NCBI RefSeq assembly: GCF_002127325.2
Contig: NC_035437.2
Location: 169,552,265 to 169,616,264 of the forward strand
Source: Helianthus annuus
Taxonomy: Eukaryota > Streptophyta > Magnoliopsida > Asterales > Asteraceae
Length of the DNA: 64,000 nt
Direction of reading: 5' to 3'
Made by a program: the position numbers and the translations under genes. The notes under the pieces were generated by a model. It had not been told where the DNA came from. It was given only the letters and a program-made list of their open reading frames with translations, and searched no databases. Positions 34,754 through 46,363 of this stretch are shown in pieces (position 1 is the stretch's first letter; each line of letters starts with the position of its first letter).

Positions 34754-37347
34754 GTAACGCCCTACCTTTTTATACTTTCCATAATTAGAAACCGGTGCAT
34801 GTATTTCTATTTTTGGAAGTCTTGTATTATTGTAATCGTTCTTTCGTTGTAATCGTTGTAAAATCCGAGACTTGGATCATAATGGAATTCGTATTTTCTT
34901 TACATTCATGTTATACACGTTCCATACATGTTCATATGTTCGAATCTATTAAACTTATGACACTTTATTAACAATTTATGCGAAATACGTCAAACTTGCA
35001 AACTCGTGATCTATATGCTCAATTTACGCAGATTCGATACTAAACCTCGACAAACATACGTGTTTATATGTGTTTTATATTCAGTTTATGATTAATTTAC
35101 ATAACATACCCTTGATTATGACCCTTTGTGCTTAAAACACCTAAAATCTACTTAAAACATATGTATGTTTTAAGTACATATGTAAGGACAAGGGCCATAA
35201 GTGACAAAAAATAAAACAATTCAGCGAATACTAGGCCTCACGATCCGCGAAGCCCCTGCCTGGGCGAGTCGCGCCCCACGACGGACTCGAATCCGCAGAA
35301 AAACATAGCTGGTTACGGGATTGGGCCATTTTGTTGTGTTTTATTGTGTTTTCTACATTAATTACCCACCAGACTTTACCCTAACACTTCCCTATAAAAG
35401 CTAACTCATTTCCACACTTCATCCACTTTACAAACTCACAAATTCACTCTCAAATCACTCCTAAATCAGTTGAAATCAGTAGCAAAAGACAGGAGATAGG
35501 CAGATTCGTATCAACTTGCTTAAGTGAGCATAACTTCTTCATTCTTCAACCTTTTTCTTTGACTCTTCTTTCTAATCACTTGGAATAACCTTAGGTATCA
35601 TACCACATGTTTTCCATGGAAAACCAAGGCCTGGAAACATCACCAAAACAGGCTCCAAAGTGAAGAAAACTTTATGTTTGGATTTAAACACTTGTTAAAC
35701 TACTTAAACTTGAGGTTTCTCATACAAATTCCTATGTCCTTACACTCATAATCAAAACAGGCTCCAAAGTGAAGAAAACTTTATGTTTGGATTTAAACAC
35801 TTGTTAAACTACTTAAACTTGAGGTTTCTCATACAAATTCCTATGTCCTTACACTCATAATCAAATCTATGGTTAGTTGGGCTTAAAAACAAGGTTGTGA
35901 CATGTAAAATCAGAGGTTCAAAAACCTCATAAACATTCTGTTTTGGTTAGGGTTTAACTCACAAGTGGTGTACAAGCTTAAAGCTTGTAGTTTGTGTGAT
36001 TACAAGGTTAGCTTGGGCTATCCTACTTAAAAATCCACACATCACTTGATGTTTTCTTAGATTAGTTGTAGTTATTTCATTTCCTATTGTATGTACATGA
36101 CCCTCCTTGTTGTCCATGACAACATGTGTAGTGGTGGACACTAAAGAGGTACCTAAATGGAAGACTTGTCTTTCCTACCTCATGCATGACTTATGTGAAA
36201 TACAAAAGAGGTTCCTAAATGGAGGATTCATCCTCCTACCTCATGCTTGACTTATATGACAATATGATATCTATATAACTTATATAATATTCAAGTAACC
36301 AAACTTTTGATGATGAACTACTGGTCATTTGTCAAGATAGTACGTTATATCATCTAAGACTTTAATAACTTGTTATGATTCTAATGGGTATTTTGACCAA
36401 TGAAAACATTCTAGCCCTTTTGGGTTTCATAGTGTCAAACAAGTATTATATGACTAGATGATTATTTTCCTCATATGTATACTTTCATGTATTTTAAAAA
36501 TCCGAATCTTTAATCCTCCGTTAACTTCCTATACTCACGCACCAATGTTTCTTCGTGTAGAAAGACACGGTGTTCCACTCTAATCAACCAACAACTCTCG
36601 CGGGATTATCAAGTGGAAAGCTTGCGAAACCGTGAGTATACTCGATCCCGTTTTACCTTTTACACTTTGGGTGCAACATGTATGTTATACAAAATCACAC
36701 GACACTTAAACTATTTTAATCTCTATCCATGCTTAACATGAAACTATATGATGCTTGTGAATCTTGTATGCTATGTAAACTATTTGTGTCGATGTATGCT
36801 CATTAACTTTGCTAGCCTACCTTAACAATTATAGCGTTATAGGATTAACGCACCGCCCACGAAACTTGGGGTATTGTTAAGTTAAACATGTTAACCTCCC
36901 GTTATTCTTTGGGATAGGCAAAATCAACGTGTTGTATACTTGGGTTTGAACATATAGTACACCGTTTCAACATATTAGTAACATGCATATTGGTTATTCA
37001 TGTTGGATATGAGTTCGTTAAACTTTTTAATCTATATTATGCTATGTATGAAAACTTGTATACTCGCCAACTTTTTGTTGATATATTTTAATACATGTTG
37101 CAGGTTGATAGACGTTATGATGTTATGAGAAGAAACAAGATTTAGGTGGACTTAGAAACACACCTAGATTATTTTATCATGTTGGTGTTATGTTTTGAAA
37201 ACAATGTTGTTTTATTTGAATCTTTGTATGGCAACTTAGCATTGCAATGAAATTTGAATTTAAATTATATCGTCACATAGTGTTATGAAATCTTGAGCAA
37301 TTTGTTCGTCTCATCCCGATGTTTCCGCCATCAATTGGGGTGTGACA
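34754..37347 (+). mobile_element. Solo LTR of a gypsy-type element, 2594 bp
   Basis: It begins TGTAACGCCC, ends GGGGTGTGACACA and is flanked by the exact 5-bp duplication CATAG (34749-34753, 37348-37352). No internal region or second LTR is present, so it is a solo LTR left by recombination. GTGAGTATACTCGATCC near 36630 is shared, inverted, with the LTRs of the 12.6-23.9 kb element, suggesting a related chromovirus family. A 109-bp tandem duplication lies at 35644-35752 and 35753-35861. TATAAAAG at about 35393 is the likely promoter. Confidence 0.9.
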
Positions 37348-37352
37348 CATAG

Positions 37353-39000
37353 CATAGATAAGAATAAATCTCAAATCCACATATTTATAGCATACTAAAT
37401 TATGTATCACACTAGCATGCAAAAGCTAAAATCACTCCAAAGTTTGGCACTAGCATATCCTTATCATCAAAGCAAATAAGGCCGAATAGAATAACTTAAC
37501 AATAACCCACAAAACAGGGCGGTCTGCTACCCCTATAGCGTTGTACATGTTTAGGGAAGCTTGCAAAGTTTATGGTAGATAGCTAAGCATAAGAATATTC
37601 TAGCATGTATCCATAATTAACAAATAAGCATGTTTAAGGATTGAGTTTTTTTGTATAAGTTTGCTTGTATGTGTGTGTATGTATATTTAGTACGAATGCA
37701 TATTGCAACCTAAATAGTGTTTAAAATGTAAAATGAGTATGTATAAACTCACGGTTTGCAAAGAAAATCCACAATATGCGAGCGAGCGGGTTTGAGGAAT
37801 GAAACACCAAAGTCACCGTAAAATGGTAAACAAAGGTGTACGAAGGATTGGAGGATGGAAAATAATTAGAAATTACGAGTATGAAAGTACATTAAACATA
37901 TCCCGCCTAGATACTTATTTGGACACTATTATTAGTGTTTGTTTTTCATGAGTGTTAAACAACCATTAGAAGTCCAAAGTTAGGAATCTAAGACTAGGAT
38001 ATTCTCCACCTTAACACATAACATTAAACCATGGGTTGGTTGATATTATGGTTTGGTTTTGGGGAAAGTATTGTATGCGTGAATTATATTATTTATATAG
38101 TCAAGCATTAGAGGTAGGGTAATCCACAAACCTCAAGGGTTTCACCATTGCACAAAATCACTAGCATAATTGATGACTCAGATGGTCATAAATACAAGGA
38201 AGAATGCATAAAAAACAAACTATTTTGCTAAGTAACCAAGTGAGAGATGGTGGAAGTTTTAGTTGTAGAACCAAGGTCCGCAACATCACCATTTGTACCA
38301 TAACACAAGTCTTCCAACATTGCTTGTTTGGAGACTTGGTTTGGTTTCACTCACATAGTTGGTTGTCGTTTACTTAGAGACTTAGAAAGATATAAAATGG
38401 AGGCATTTGAACCTCAAAGTTTCTTGAAATAACCTTAATACAAGAGCTTCAACATGGAAACTTGTTGGTGACTTGGTTTGGTGTGAAGAAGTTTCAAAAA
38501 CAAAGTAAAGAAAACACGTATATTAAGTTTAAGAAAAATCCCAACTTGGCCCTTAAAATAGTGGTTTACCATCCTCATTTACCTTGATAAACAAGTGGTA
38601 TAACTCTTAGAGGCTTTCCAAGTATGGGGAAGAAAAACACAAGTAAGAAATAAACAAGAAAGAAACCAAAACTCAGTGTTTTGGTCTTTGAATTCACTAC
38701 CCAAAGTTGGAGAAATGGATGATTTGAGAGAGCTCGAGAGAGTTTTTGAAGTGGTGAAAGTGTTCAGGAGGTGTTAGGGGTTAGTATTTATAAGTAGGAT
38801 TTGAGTTTGGGGTATTGAATGAGTTGGTTGGGGTTTAGAAGGATGAAAATATTCAAAAAAACGTTGTTATTCGTGAATCTGCTGTCAGATACACCCCTTG
38901 CGAATCGCAAGAGTAGGGTTACGATCCGCAACGACCTCGACGAAGATTCAAAAATTTAGTTTTAGTCCCTGAAATTGTTTTGTTTGTTATTCTATGCTAA
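37353..39000 (-). repeat. Probable degraded LTR fragment, inverted orientation
   Basis: The minus strand has a TATAAATA box (38785-38792) followed by a region with GATCGTAACC and GCGATTCGCAAGG. This is comparable in order to the TATA and CGATCCGCG segments of the solo LTR at 34.7-37.3 kb and of the 51.9 kb LTR. Neither end nor a target duplication could be found. It may be an LTR or the untranslated part of an old element. Confidence 0.4.
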
Positions 39001-39727
39001 AAACTCATAGTTAAGCCTATTTTTGGGTATTTAAGTGTATGCAAGCATGGTAAATAATAAAAACACTTATGAAATAACATTCCAAAGAAAGTAGAATCTC
39101 GATGTGTTCTTCGTTTTTGAATTAGAATGCGTATTCGTGAGTGTTCTTTTGCATTATACAAGAAATAATTAGGCAAGAATAATATAAAAGAGAATTTCAA
39201 TTATGATCAAGTCTCGAAACTACAAGGAATTGAAGAGAGAGTACGAATTACATTAAAATGGAAAATAAAGAAATAGAACGGTACACCTTTATATATACAC
39301 TTTTTCTTGGGAATCCACTTACTCCTAATAGATTTTCGTCCTTTGGTAAGCTTAAGCAATTTCGAGACCTGTCTCAGTATTAAAGACTTAATCTTGTTGC
39401 ATCTTATTCATACCGTGTCATTAAAGTATACTCATCTTCAATCTCGTATCGGTTGAGAGGATTACTTTCACAACTATTTTGTCGTAACTAGCTTCCCATG
39501 AAATGTATTATTGGTTTGTTAATAGCTCCCACCTATATTGGAATTATGCATATTCGTATTTAGTTGAGGAATCATGTTTCAATAAACATATCTCTTCCCC
39601 TCAAATGTTGTGATTATGTGGTCTCAAATAAATATAGTGATTATGTGGTCTCAAATAAATATAGATGTTAATATGTATCATTTTGATTTGGGAACTCAAA
39701 CGACATAACATATTAATATTTATAATA

Positions 39728-40027
39728 GAGTTAATTACTATTTTCGTCCCTGTGGTTTGTCAAAAATCACTATTTCAGTCCATTAGTTTAAAAATTGCGA
39801 TTTCAGTCCCTGTAGTTTCACTTTCGTAACCATTTCAGTCCCTGTGGTTTCACTTTCGTAACCATTTCAATCCATTATTCTGTTAAGTACAGGGACTGAA
39901 ATGATTACGAGGTGGACTGAAATGATTACGAAAGTGAAACCACAGGGACTGAAATCGCAATTTTTAAACTAATGGACTGGAATAGTGATTTTTGACAAAC
40001 CACAGGGACGAAAACAGTAATTAACTC
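39728..40027. mobile_element. Foldback MULE-type MITE, 300 bp
   Basis: Left end GAGTTAATTACTATTTTCGT and right end ACAGTAATTAACTC are inverted partners. The arms carry TTTCAGTCCATTAGTTTAAA and its complement, so nearly the whole unit folds back. It is flanked by the exact 9-bp duplication TTTATAATA (39719-39727, 40028-40036). It is the short relative of the 50.05-51.67 kb element. Confidence 0.93.
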
Positions 40028-40080
40028 TTTATAATATTTAAGAGTATATGATAAAAAACCCAATTATTTCCCTTGGATCT

Positions 40081-41056
40081 TGTTAGTAGTAATTCCAAAC
40101 ACATCACAAGTCGGTGGTGGAAGAGCGACAAAGGAATCCAAGTGATAAGTTGGTGAACCTAAGGGACTAGGTTTGACAAGTTGGTAAAATTAACTTTCAT
40201 GATTATATTATAATTAGTTATGATAATGTTTGGTTAGCAAGTAAGGGTTTTCTTTAGTTGTTTTTTGTTGACCAAGTTAGGTTTCAATTATAAATACATA
40301 GGCAAGTCTTAGAGTTATGTATGAGAGTCATTGTTTCAAATTTTGTGTTATTTTTCTATGTATAATATATGTGAGAGTTATTCACAAATATCATGTGTGT
40401 TTATTATGATTCTTAGGACTTTAATTGGTATCAGAGCTTGGTGTCCGCAATTTTGAGAGTCGTTTTCTCTTATGGGAAGCAACCATTTTAAACTTTGGGG
40501 CTGTAACAGTTGTAAAAGATTTCTTGGTGATTTAGTAGCTAAAGAAGCCAGTGATCAATAAGTCGTTTGAGAAGCCGAAAGATCGATCAAAGTTTCTGTC
40601 ACCATTGTTGGTTTTGATTTCAACCTGGAAATCAACCCCGAGTATAGATTCGAAGGACTAGATCCCAAATAGGCAACAACAATATATGTGTATCGAGTTA
40701 TGGTGCACCGTAAGTTGGACAAAGATGATAAGATTGAACTTGAAGACATACCTACTTTTTTGGGTCAGAAATTAGGGGTGATTGTTGGTAGTAATTCCCG
40801 ACTCCTCACTAGTCAGTGGTGGGAAAAGGTGACAAAGGAATCCAAGTCACAAGTCGATGCTTGTTAGGATTTCTTTAGTTGCTTTCTTGTTGACCAAGTT
40901 GGGGTTTAACTATAAATTCATAGTCAAGTCTTAGGGTTATGTTTGTAGATCACTGTATTCAATTTTTGAGGTTATTTTTTTTTTTTGCTAAGTGTAATAT
41001 ACGTGAGAGTTATTTACAAATATCATTTGTGTTTATACCAATTCTTGGGAGTTAGA
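40081..41056 (+). mobile_element. TRIM-like miniature LTR retroelement, about 1 kb
   Basis: Two direct repeats starting TGTTAGTAGTAATTCC (40081) and TGTTGGTAGTAATTCC (40783) share TTTCTTTAGTTG and GAGAGTTATT blocks. The right copy has lost about 85 bp. Right after the left repeat is TGGTATCAGAGC (40426-40437), a primer-binding site for initiator tRNA-Met. A purine-rich AATTAGGGGTGAT precedes the right repeat. The internal part is only about 350 bp with no gag-pol, which matches TRIM elements. No clear target duplication. Confidence 0.75.
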
Positions 41057-41327
41057 CCTAGTTTTTCATATATATGTGAGGAATTTTGCACATGCGATCC
41101 CAAAGTCTTGAAACGTTTAAAATTATTTTTCGTCTTGTCCATGTTTCATGATTCACAAGAATATGTGTGAACATATGTTGAATAGTATTTAATTATTACA
41201 AAAGTAATTTTAGGATGGAAGGCATGTCATGGCACTATGTGCAATCATATTTGTACATTCAAAAAACTTAAAGTATGAATTCAAAAGGCCAATTATTTAT
41301 CAAACAATCACTCAAAAGTCACCGTAA

Positions 41328-41328
<1 letters not shown>

Positions 41329-41367
<39 letters not shown>
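41329..41367. repeat. Poly(A) tract of about 39 bases
   Basis: Uninterrupted A run. It could mark the tail of an old retrocopy on the plus strand, but nothing recognisable lies before it. Confidence 0.8.
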
Positions 41368-41373
<6 letters not shown>

Positions 41374-41522
41374 TGTTGCATAAACAGGGTTAAGATATTG
41401 TACAAAGACTAATATAAATAAGAAGGGTGAGAAGTTATCATAGATTGACAAGTGTTCAAGGAGGTATCAAGTAGAAATGGTAATACGTTTCATTCAAGAG
41501 AAAAGAAAGAACATGTACACGT

Positions 41523-41728
41523 CAAGGGCGTAGCTTTCAAGAGGCCGGGAGGGGCGCCCGGCCCCTCGAACTTTTCGCTTAGTAGTGCTATGTATGTACG
41601 TTTCGTGTAGAATTTTTTAGGTATATACGTTTTCGACCCCCCGGTTTTATAAAAAAAAATTACTTATATAGAATTTTTAGTTCGGTAACTTCCGACCCCC
41701 CGGTGAAAATTTTCAAGCTTCACCACTG
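41523..41728. mobile_element. hAT-type MITE, 206 bp
   Basis: Ends CAAGGGCGTAGCTTTCAA and (inverted) CAGTGGTGAAGCTTGAAAA are flanked by the exact 8-bp duplication GTACACGT (41515-41522, 41729-41736). The interior TACGTTTTCGACCCCCCGG is shared with the 25.4 kb MITE. Confidence 0.92.
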
Positions 41729-41799
41729 GTACACGTTTTCACATGCAAGTCATATGATATTCTCCCCGCTTTTTTTTAATGTCTATAACTTTTTGATAC

Positions 41800-42340
41800 G
41801 TCATATTTTTTTTTTCAAGAATTATACCATAAAATCGAGTGTCTTTTCATCTTTAATATGAGTTCCATAGTGTTATACTTTTGAAACAAAAATCGAAAAT
41901 CCAGTTGCTTAAAACACAATGGACATAACTTGAAACATAATGAGTATCAAACTAAAACGCAATAGAAAGTAGACTAAAAACACAATTGACAACATATAAA
42001 AAACATAATGAACAATAGACTAAAAACACAACGGACAGCATACTAAAAACATAATGAACAAAAGCCTAAAAACACAATAGACATCAAAATAAAACACCAT
42101 GGACAACGGAATAAAAACACAAGGAACAACATACTAAAACACAATGACCATAACCTATAACACATTGTTTTGAAAACCCACCTAGTTGAAAAACACAATA
42201 ATCACAACAAATAACACAATGTATAGAAAACTTAAATATAACACCATCTTCATTGTGTTATAGGTTTTGATAATAAAACCACAATGGACAGAACCCAAAA
42301 TAACATTGTGTTATAGGTTATGATAATAACACAATGTATG
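41800..42340. repeat. Degenerate AACACAATGGACAAC-type minisatellite
   Basis: Variants of AAAACACAATGGACA and CATACTAAAAACATAATGAA recur about every 30 bp between roughly 41900 and 42330, with an inverted GTGTTATAGG-type copy near the right edge. No coding potential. Confidence 0.6.
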
Positions 42341-42727
42341 AAAACCACAGTAATTTTAAAACTCTTTATGATCTGTAATATACGTATCTGATCTTTGGGT
42401 ACCACTAATTCACAACACCTTTTTTGAATAAAAGTGAAAAAAATAATGAACCCCGTCACAGGTGGTGATTACAGACAATCATGTTCGCTTATGAAACCAT
42501 GAAGTATATATGGCTATGGTGGTATCAAAGATGAATCAATATGTGATCAAGTACAACATATGATAAAGTACTTACCAGTAGTGGAACGGAAAATGTTACA
42601 TCGTCATATATAACACCATAAAAATTATGAGAATCGGAAAATCTTTAATTATTCACAACCTAAGATAATGAATAGTCCCTATTGTCATTGGATGGAGTAA
42701 GACATCATCACTAACCATTAATCAACT

Positions 42728-43359
42728 CTTTTGGGTCGTGGTAAACTATTTTTTTTTTCTTTTTTTTATAAACTATTAATTAATAAATAAAACATATTTT
42801 TAACAAAATAAAAGTACAATAAATTAAAAAAAAAAACATTATATTAAATTAAAAAGCATGCCAAACCCACAAATCTTGAGAGGCCACCGCTTCGAGCATA
42901 ACTGTCGGGTATTTGTGAACTCCTCTCATATATTGGCCCCGAAACTCTGTGGGACACATTCTCCAAACAAAATAGGTGCAAAATAGGTAAAATTGTCATT
43001 TTATGCGAACTTAATAAATAGTTTAACACTTGATAGAGGTAAACTGTTGCTATGTTAACTCTCCTCTCTAAGTCATATCTTGTCCAGAAAACATAAGAGG
43101 TGGTCACCTCTCTTGGGTCGTGGTAAACTATTTTTTTTTCTTTTTTTTATAAACTATTAATTAATAAATAAAACATATTTTTAACAAAATAAAAGTACAA
43201 TAAATTAAAAAAAACATTATATTAAATTAAAAAGCATGCCAAACCCACAAATCTTGAGAGGCCACCGCTTCGAGCATAACTGTCGGGTATTTGTGAACTC
43301 CTCTCATATATTGGCCCCGAAACTCTGTGGGACACATTCTCCAAACAAAATAGGTGCAA
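42728..43359. repeat. 378-bp-period direct duplication over the transposase 3' end
   Basis: The block TTGGGTCGTGGTAAACTATT through AAGCATGCCAAACCCAC to AACAAAATAGGTGCA occurs at about 42728-42981 and again at 43105-43359. The first copy is followed by about 125 bp not found after the second. The duplicate therefore includes the C-terminal coding block of the Harbinger transposase twice. Confidence 0.85.
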
Positions 43360-43950
43360 TCAAGGCTACCGACCATACCAGGAAGGTGATGTTTCTCCTC
43401 ATGAGCTTAGTACAAAAGCGCCATGTCGTGGCTTGTTGGTCTACGTAAGAACTCGGGAGCGTATCCGTTTCGCAGAAATAGTCTAGACACTCGCGAGAAG
43501 TCCTTTCGGCCATATGTAATACTCGTCGTTCTCGCCTGGAGGGTTACCGGTTGCAAGTTATTTAATAGCTGATGTAACTTTTTGCAACGGTGTAAAACCC
43601 TTCTTCATTCTCGCATGCACACCCCTTTCAAACCACGGATTATTCGCTTCCACGTCGCTCACATTTTTTAGAAACAAACGTTTTGACATACAAAACCTAT
43701 GACGAAAAATGCCATCGTTGTATTTCGGGTCCTCGACAAAATAATCCGTCATAAGGGTTTCGTGGCCACTCTCATGATCACGACGAACATATCGTTTCTT
43801 GCTAGATGTGCCCGTGTCTTGTAGTTCGGCTTGCTCGATGAGATTTTGGAAAAAAAATTATGCTACTATCGGTTGAAGCTAACTCGTCATCACTGCTATC
43901 GGATGGAAAAAAACAATGGTATTCCATCCACTATTTTAAATAAAATAGGG
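43234..43950 (-). pseudogene. PIF/Harbinger transposase (ALP1-like nuclease), decayed and truncated
   Basis: Minus-strand frames contain, in order: DYFVEDPKYNDGIFRHRFCM and SKRLFLKNV (the N-terminal region of plant Harbinger nucleases), LATGNPPGENDEYY, MAERTSRECLDYFCE, EEKHHLPGMVGSLDCTYF and RGQYMRGVHKYPTVMLEA followed by SQDLWVWHAF. SLDC holds the first catalytic aspartate of the DDD/E nuclease. At least one stop after SAIK, one near SHDMALLY and two frame changes break it, and it ends at HAF before the other catalytic residues. The transposase would cut and paste elements like the neighbouring one; this copy cannot. Confidence 0.85.
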
Positions 43951-44240
43951 GTAGAGATTGGTTTTGGAGAAAATGGATTGGTGAGAATTTGTTATAAATT
44001 GAGTTTGGTTTATACAGTGTAAAAATATGTAAATTATTATTTTTGTTTTATTTTATAAAAAACGGCTATAAAGCCGTTGCATTTAACTCCTCCAACAGTC
44101 ACAAAATGGTTCAACGGTCACATTTTGGGTGCAGTGAGTAGTCACTGATTTTCATCTCACTGCACGGTGACTCAAACATTGGTAGTGGTGTTCCCCGCCG
44201 GTAAAAACCCTTTGCCGCTTCCTTTACCGAACCCGCCCCG

Positions 44241-44247
44241 TTCACCC
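44241..44247. other. Right terminus of the transposase-bearing Harbinger remnant
   Basis: GCCCCGTTCACCC ending at 44247 matches the right terminus of the 44319-46360 element. It is therefore probably the outer end of the element that carried the transposase fragment. Its left end has been lost or rearranged. Confidence 0.5.
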
Positions 44248-44533
44248 ATAGCGAACTGGTTGGATCCGAGTTGAAATTCGGATCGAGGTTTCAAGAAAAC
44301 CGATAAAGATTTTGCTAAGGGTGTAAGGGGTGCTCACCTAATAGGTGAGTCCCCTATCTTACACCTAACCAATCACATGGTGCCACGTCAACTCACCTAA
44401 TACACTCCCCTAATTCCCCTTTTTGATGGCGGCACTCACCTATTAGGTGAGTTCAAAATTATTATTATTTTTTTTTTTTGTTGATGTTTAAAAATTTATA
44501 TAAAAGACATTTCATTAAATTTAAAAAAAAATA

Positions 44534-44665
44534 CATTCAAAGTAGAAAAAAAAACACATTCAAACTAGAAAAAAAAAACACATTCAAACTAGAAAAAAAA
44601 ACACATTCAAACTAGAAAAAAAAAATACATTCAAACTAGAAAAAAAAAATACATTCAAACTAGAA
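44534..44665. repeat. ACACATTCAAACTAGAAAAA minisatellite
   Basis: About six copies of ACATTCAAACTAGAAAAAAA with variable A length. The array ends inside the stop codon region of the Myb/SANT-like gene. Confidence 0.85.
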
Positions 44666-46000
44666 ATCGCATGGCCACCCGTACTTGTTAGCGATTTCTC
44701 GCTTTCGGGCGAGGATGATTGGCAACATACTTGGCGGAACATCGTCGTGCGGCTTAAGGAAGGTTTTCATATCTCGATCGAAATTGTAGTTTTTCATCGT
44801 CTCGAGTTGTGCCGATATGAGCTCGCGAGCCTCCGAATCTCTTTTTTTCCTCATTTCGATCGCCTCCAATTCTACCGCATGCTTCGCTTCTTTCATGGCG
44901 GTGTACACTTTGAATTGTGCCGCCAACTCGGCCGAGCTTCCCTCGGACGATGTAGCTTGACGCTTGTCTCGCCGTTGTGGTCTTTGTGGCGAGGGATCTT
45001 CGTTCATATCCGGGATTGAAAAGTCTACGTCAACGGGCTTTCTTTTAGGTGCCGAACCTTCACCTTCCTCGCCCATCAATGGCACTTGTGCCCATTTCTC
45101 GTGTTTTCGAACGACCTCCCACGCCTCGAGGTGTTGAAAACCGCTTGGAAATCTTTCTTTAAATTCTTTTAACGCGACTTTCATCACGTCGAGATCTTGA
45201 CATCCACTTGCTCGTGTGCGATCCTACATGTTATAAAATAAAAAAAAAAATTAGAAAGTGTTAAAAAAGTATGAACTTAGAAAAAAAATAAAAAATATGC
45301 AATGTTAAAAAAAATATAATTTTTACCGCTTGTTGGTATAGGCCGTTGAAAAAGTTTATTTTCGAATGCATCGGGTTCCATTTAGACCGTACTTGATGAA
45401 CGGTCCGGTTACTTCCACCGACACTTTTGTTATAGTGCTCTAAAATTTTACCACAAAAACTTTCGCGACTTTGTTGATTGCCCTTTTTTTTGTTGGTAGA
45501 ACAATGTACCCACGCCTTCGCCAACGCCTCTTCTTGTTTTTTTGTCCATTTTTCGCTCACCGTTTTCCCTTTTTTTCTCGAGCCTCGTCTTCTTCGTTGC
45601 CCGCTTCTTCGTCCACATTATATTCATCTTCCTCGTCGTCGTCGCCCAAATTTTGAGTTTCGGGCACTACCTCATCGTCCTCGTCGTCCTCGTCAATAGG
45701 TAGAGAACGTTCGACACTTCCTCTTGTAGAAGGAACTTGTGGAGAACGATAAGCATATGGGTCGAAGGCGGGGGATTGAGGAGGAGCGTCCATTGATAGC
45801 AAATTTTGAAAATAGCCGAAATTGGGTTGTTGGGTGTTGTAAAACGAGGGGTGTGGAGGTTGTTGGAAATAAAACGGGGGTTGTGAAGTGTAGCCGTAAG
45901 GGGGTTGTGGTTGAGCATTTGCACCGCTCGAACCATCTCGAGACGGTTTCGATACCCGCCCCTTATTTTTTTTCTTGGCCTCGCGGGGTCGGTTCTCCAT
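44660..46000 (-). pseudogene. Myb/SANT-like (NAM-associated type) gene with one frameshift
   Basis: Three coding parts are visible. The first (46000 to about 45570) begins MENRPREAKKKNKGR, is rich in P, Q and Y, then carries a strongly acidic run. The second (about 45570 to 45327) contains SEKWTKKQEEALAKAWVH and RTVHQVRSKWNPM, a Myb/SANT trihelix-like domain. The third (45223-44660) is EFKERFPSGFQHLEAWEV and an alpha-helical KKRDSEARELISAQLE tail ending KYGWPCDF. The intron 45326-45224 has GT/AG borders and keeps phase. Parts 1 and 2 are out of frame by one base near the A run at about 45572, through a real frameshift or an assembly error. The family accompanies Harbinger transposases and is thought to bind terminal repeats. 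Confidence 0.75.
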
Positions 46001-46363
46001 TGCTCGGTGTATAAAAAATAAAAAGTGGATGGGGTTTGGTTGGATAGTATAAAAAATAAAGAGTGAAATGGTTGTGGTTGGAGAGTTTGGTATAAAAAAT
46101 ATAGAGAATAAGATGGTTGTGGATAAAAAAAGGGTGAAAATGAGTTGAGTATTTATATTAGTTTAAAAAAAATTGATTTTTTTTTTTTTTTTAAAATCCG
46201 ACCGTTGTCAACGGTCAAATCTCGATGATTGTGCCAAATTCAAGCGGTGAACACACAAACAAAATCACCCCCGATTCGGGACCCCGCGTTGATGGCGGCG
46301 GTGTTCCCGATCGGGGAAATCGCTCACCGAGGGCACTCCCCGAGTACGCCCCGTTCACCCTAA

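Larger units (their letters stand above)
44319..46360. mobile_element. PIF/Harbinger element carrying a Myb/SANT-like gene, 2.04 kb
   Basis: Ends GGGTGTAAGGGGTG and (inverted) GGGTGAACGGGGCG are flanked by TAA on both sides (44316-44318, 46361-46363). The element carries the DNA-binding accessory gene but no transposase. That half survives as debris immediately to the left, suggesting the two arose from one autonomous family. Confidence 0.85.
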
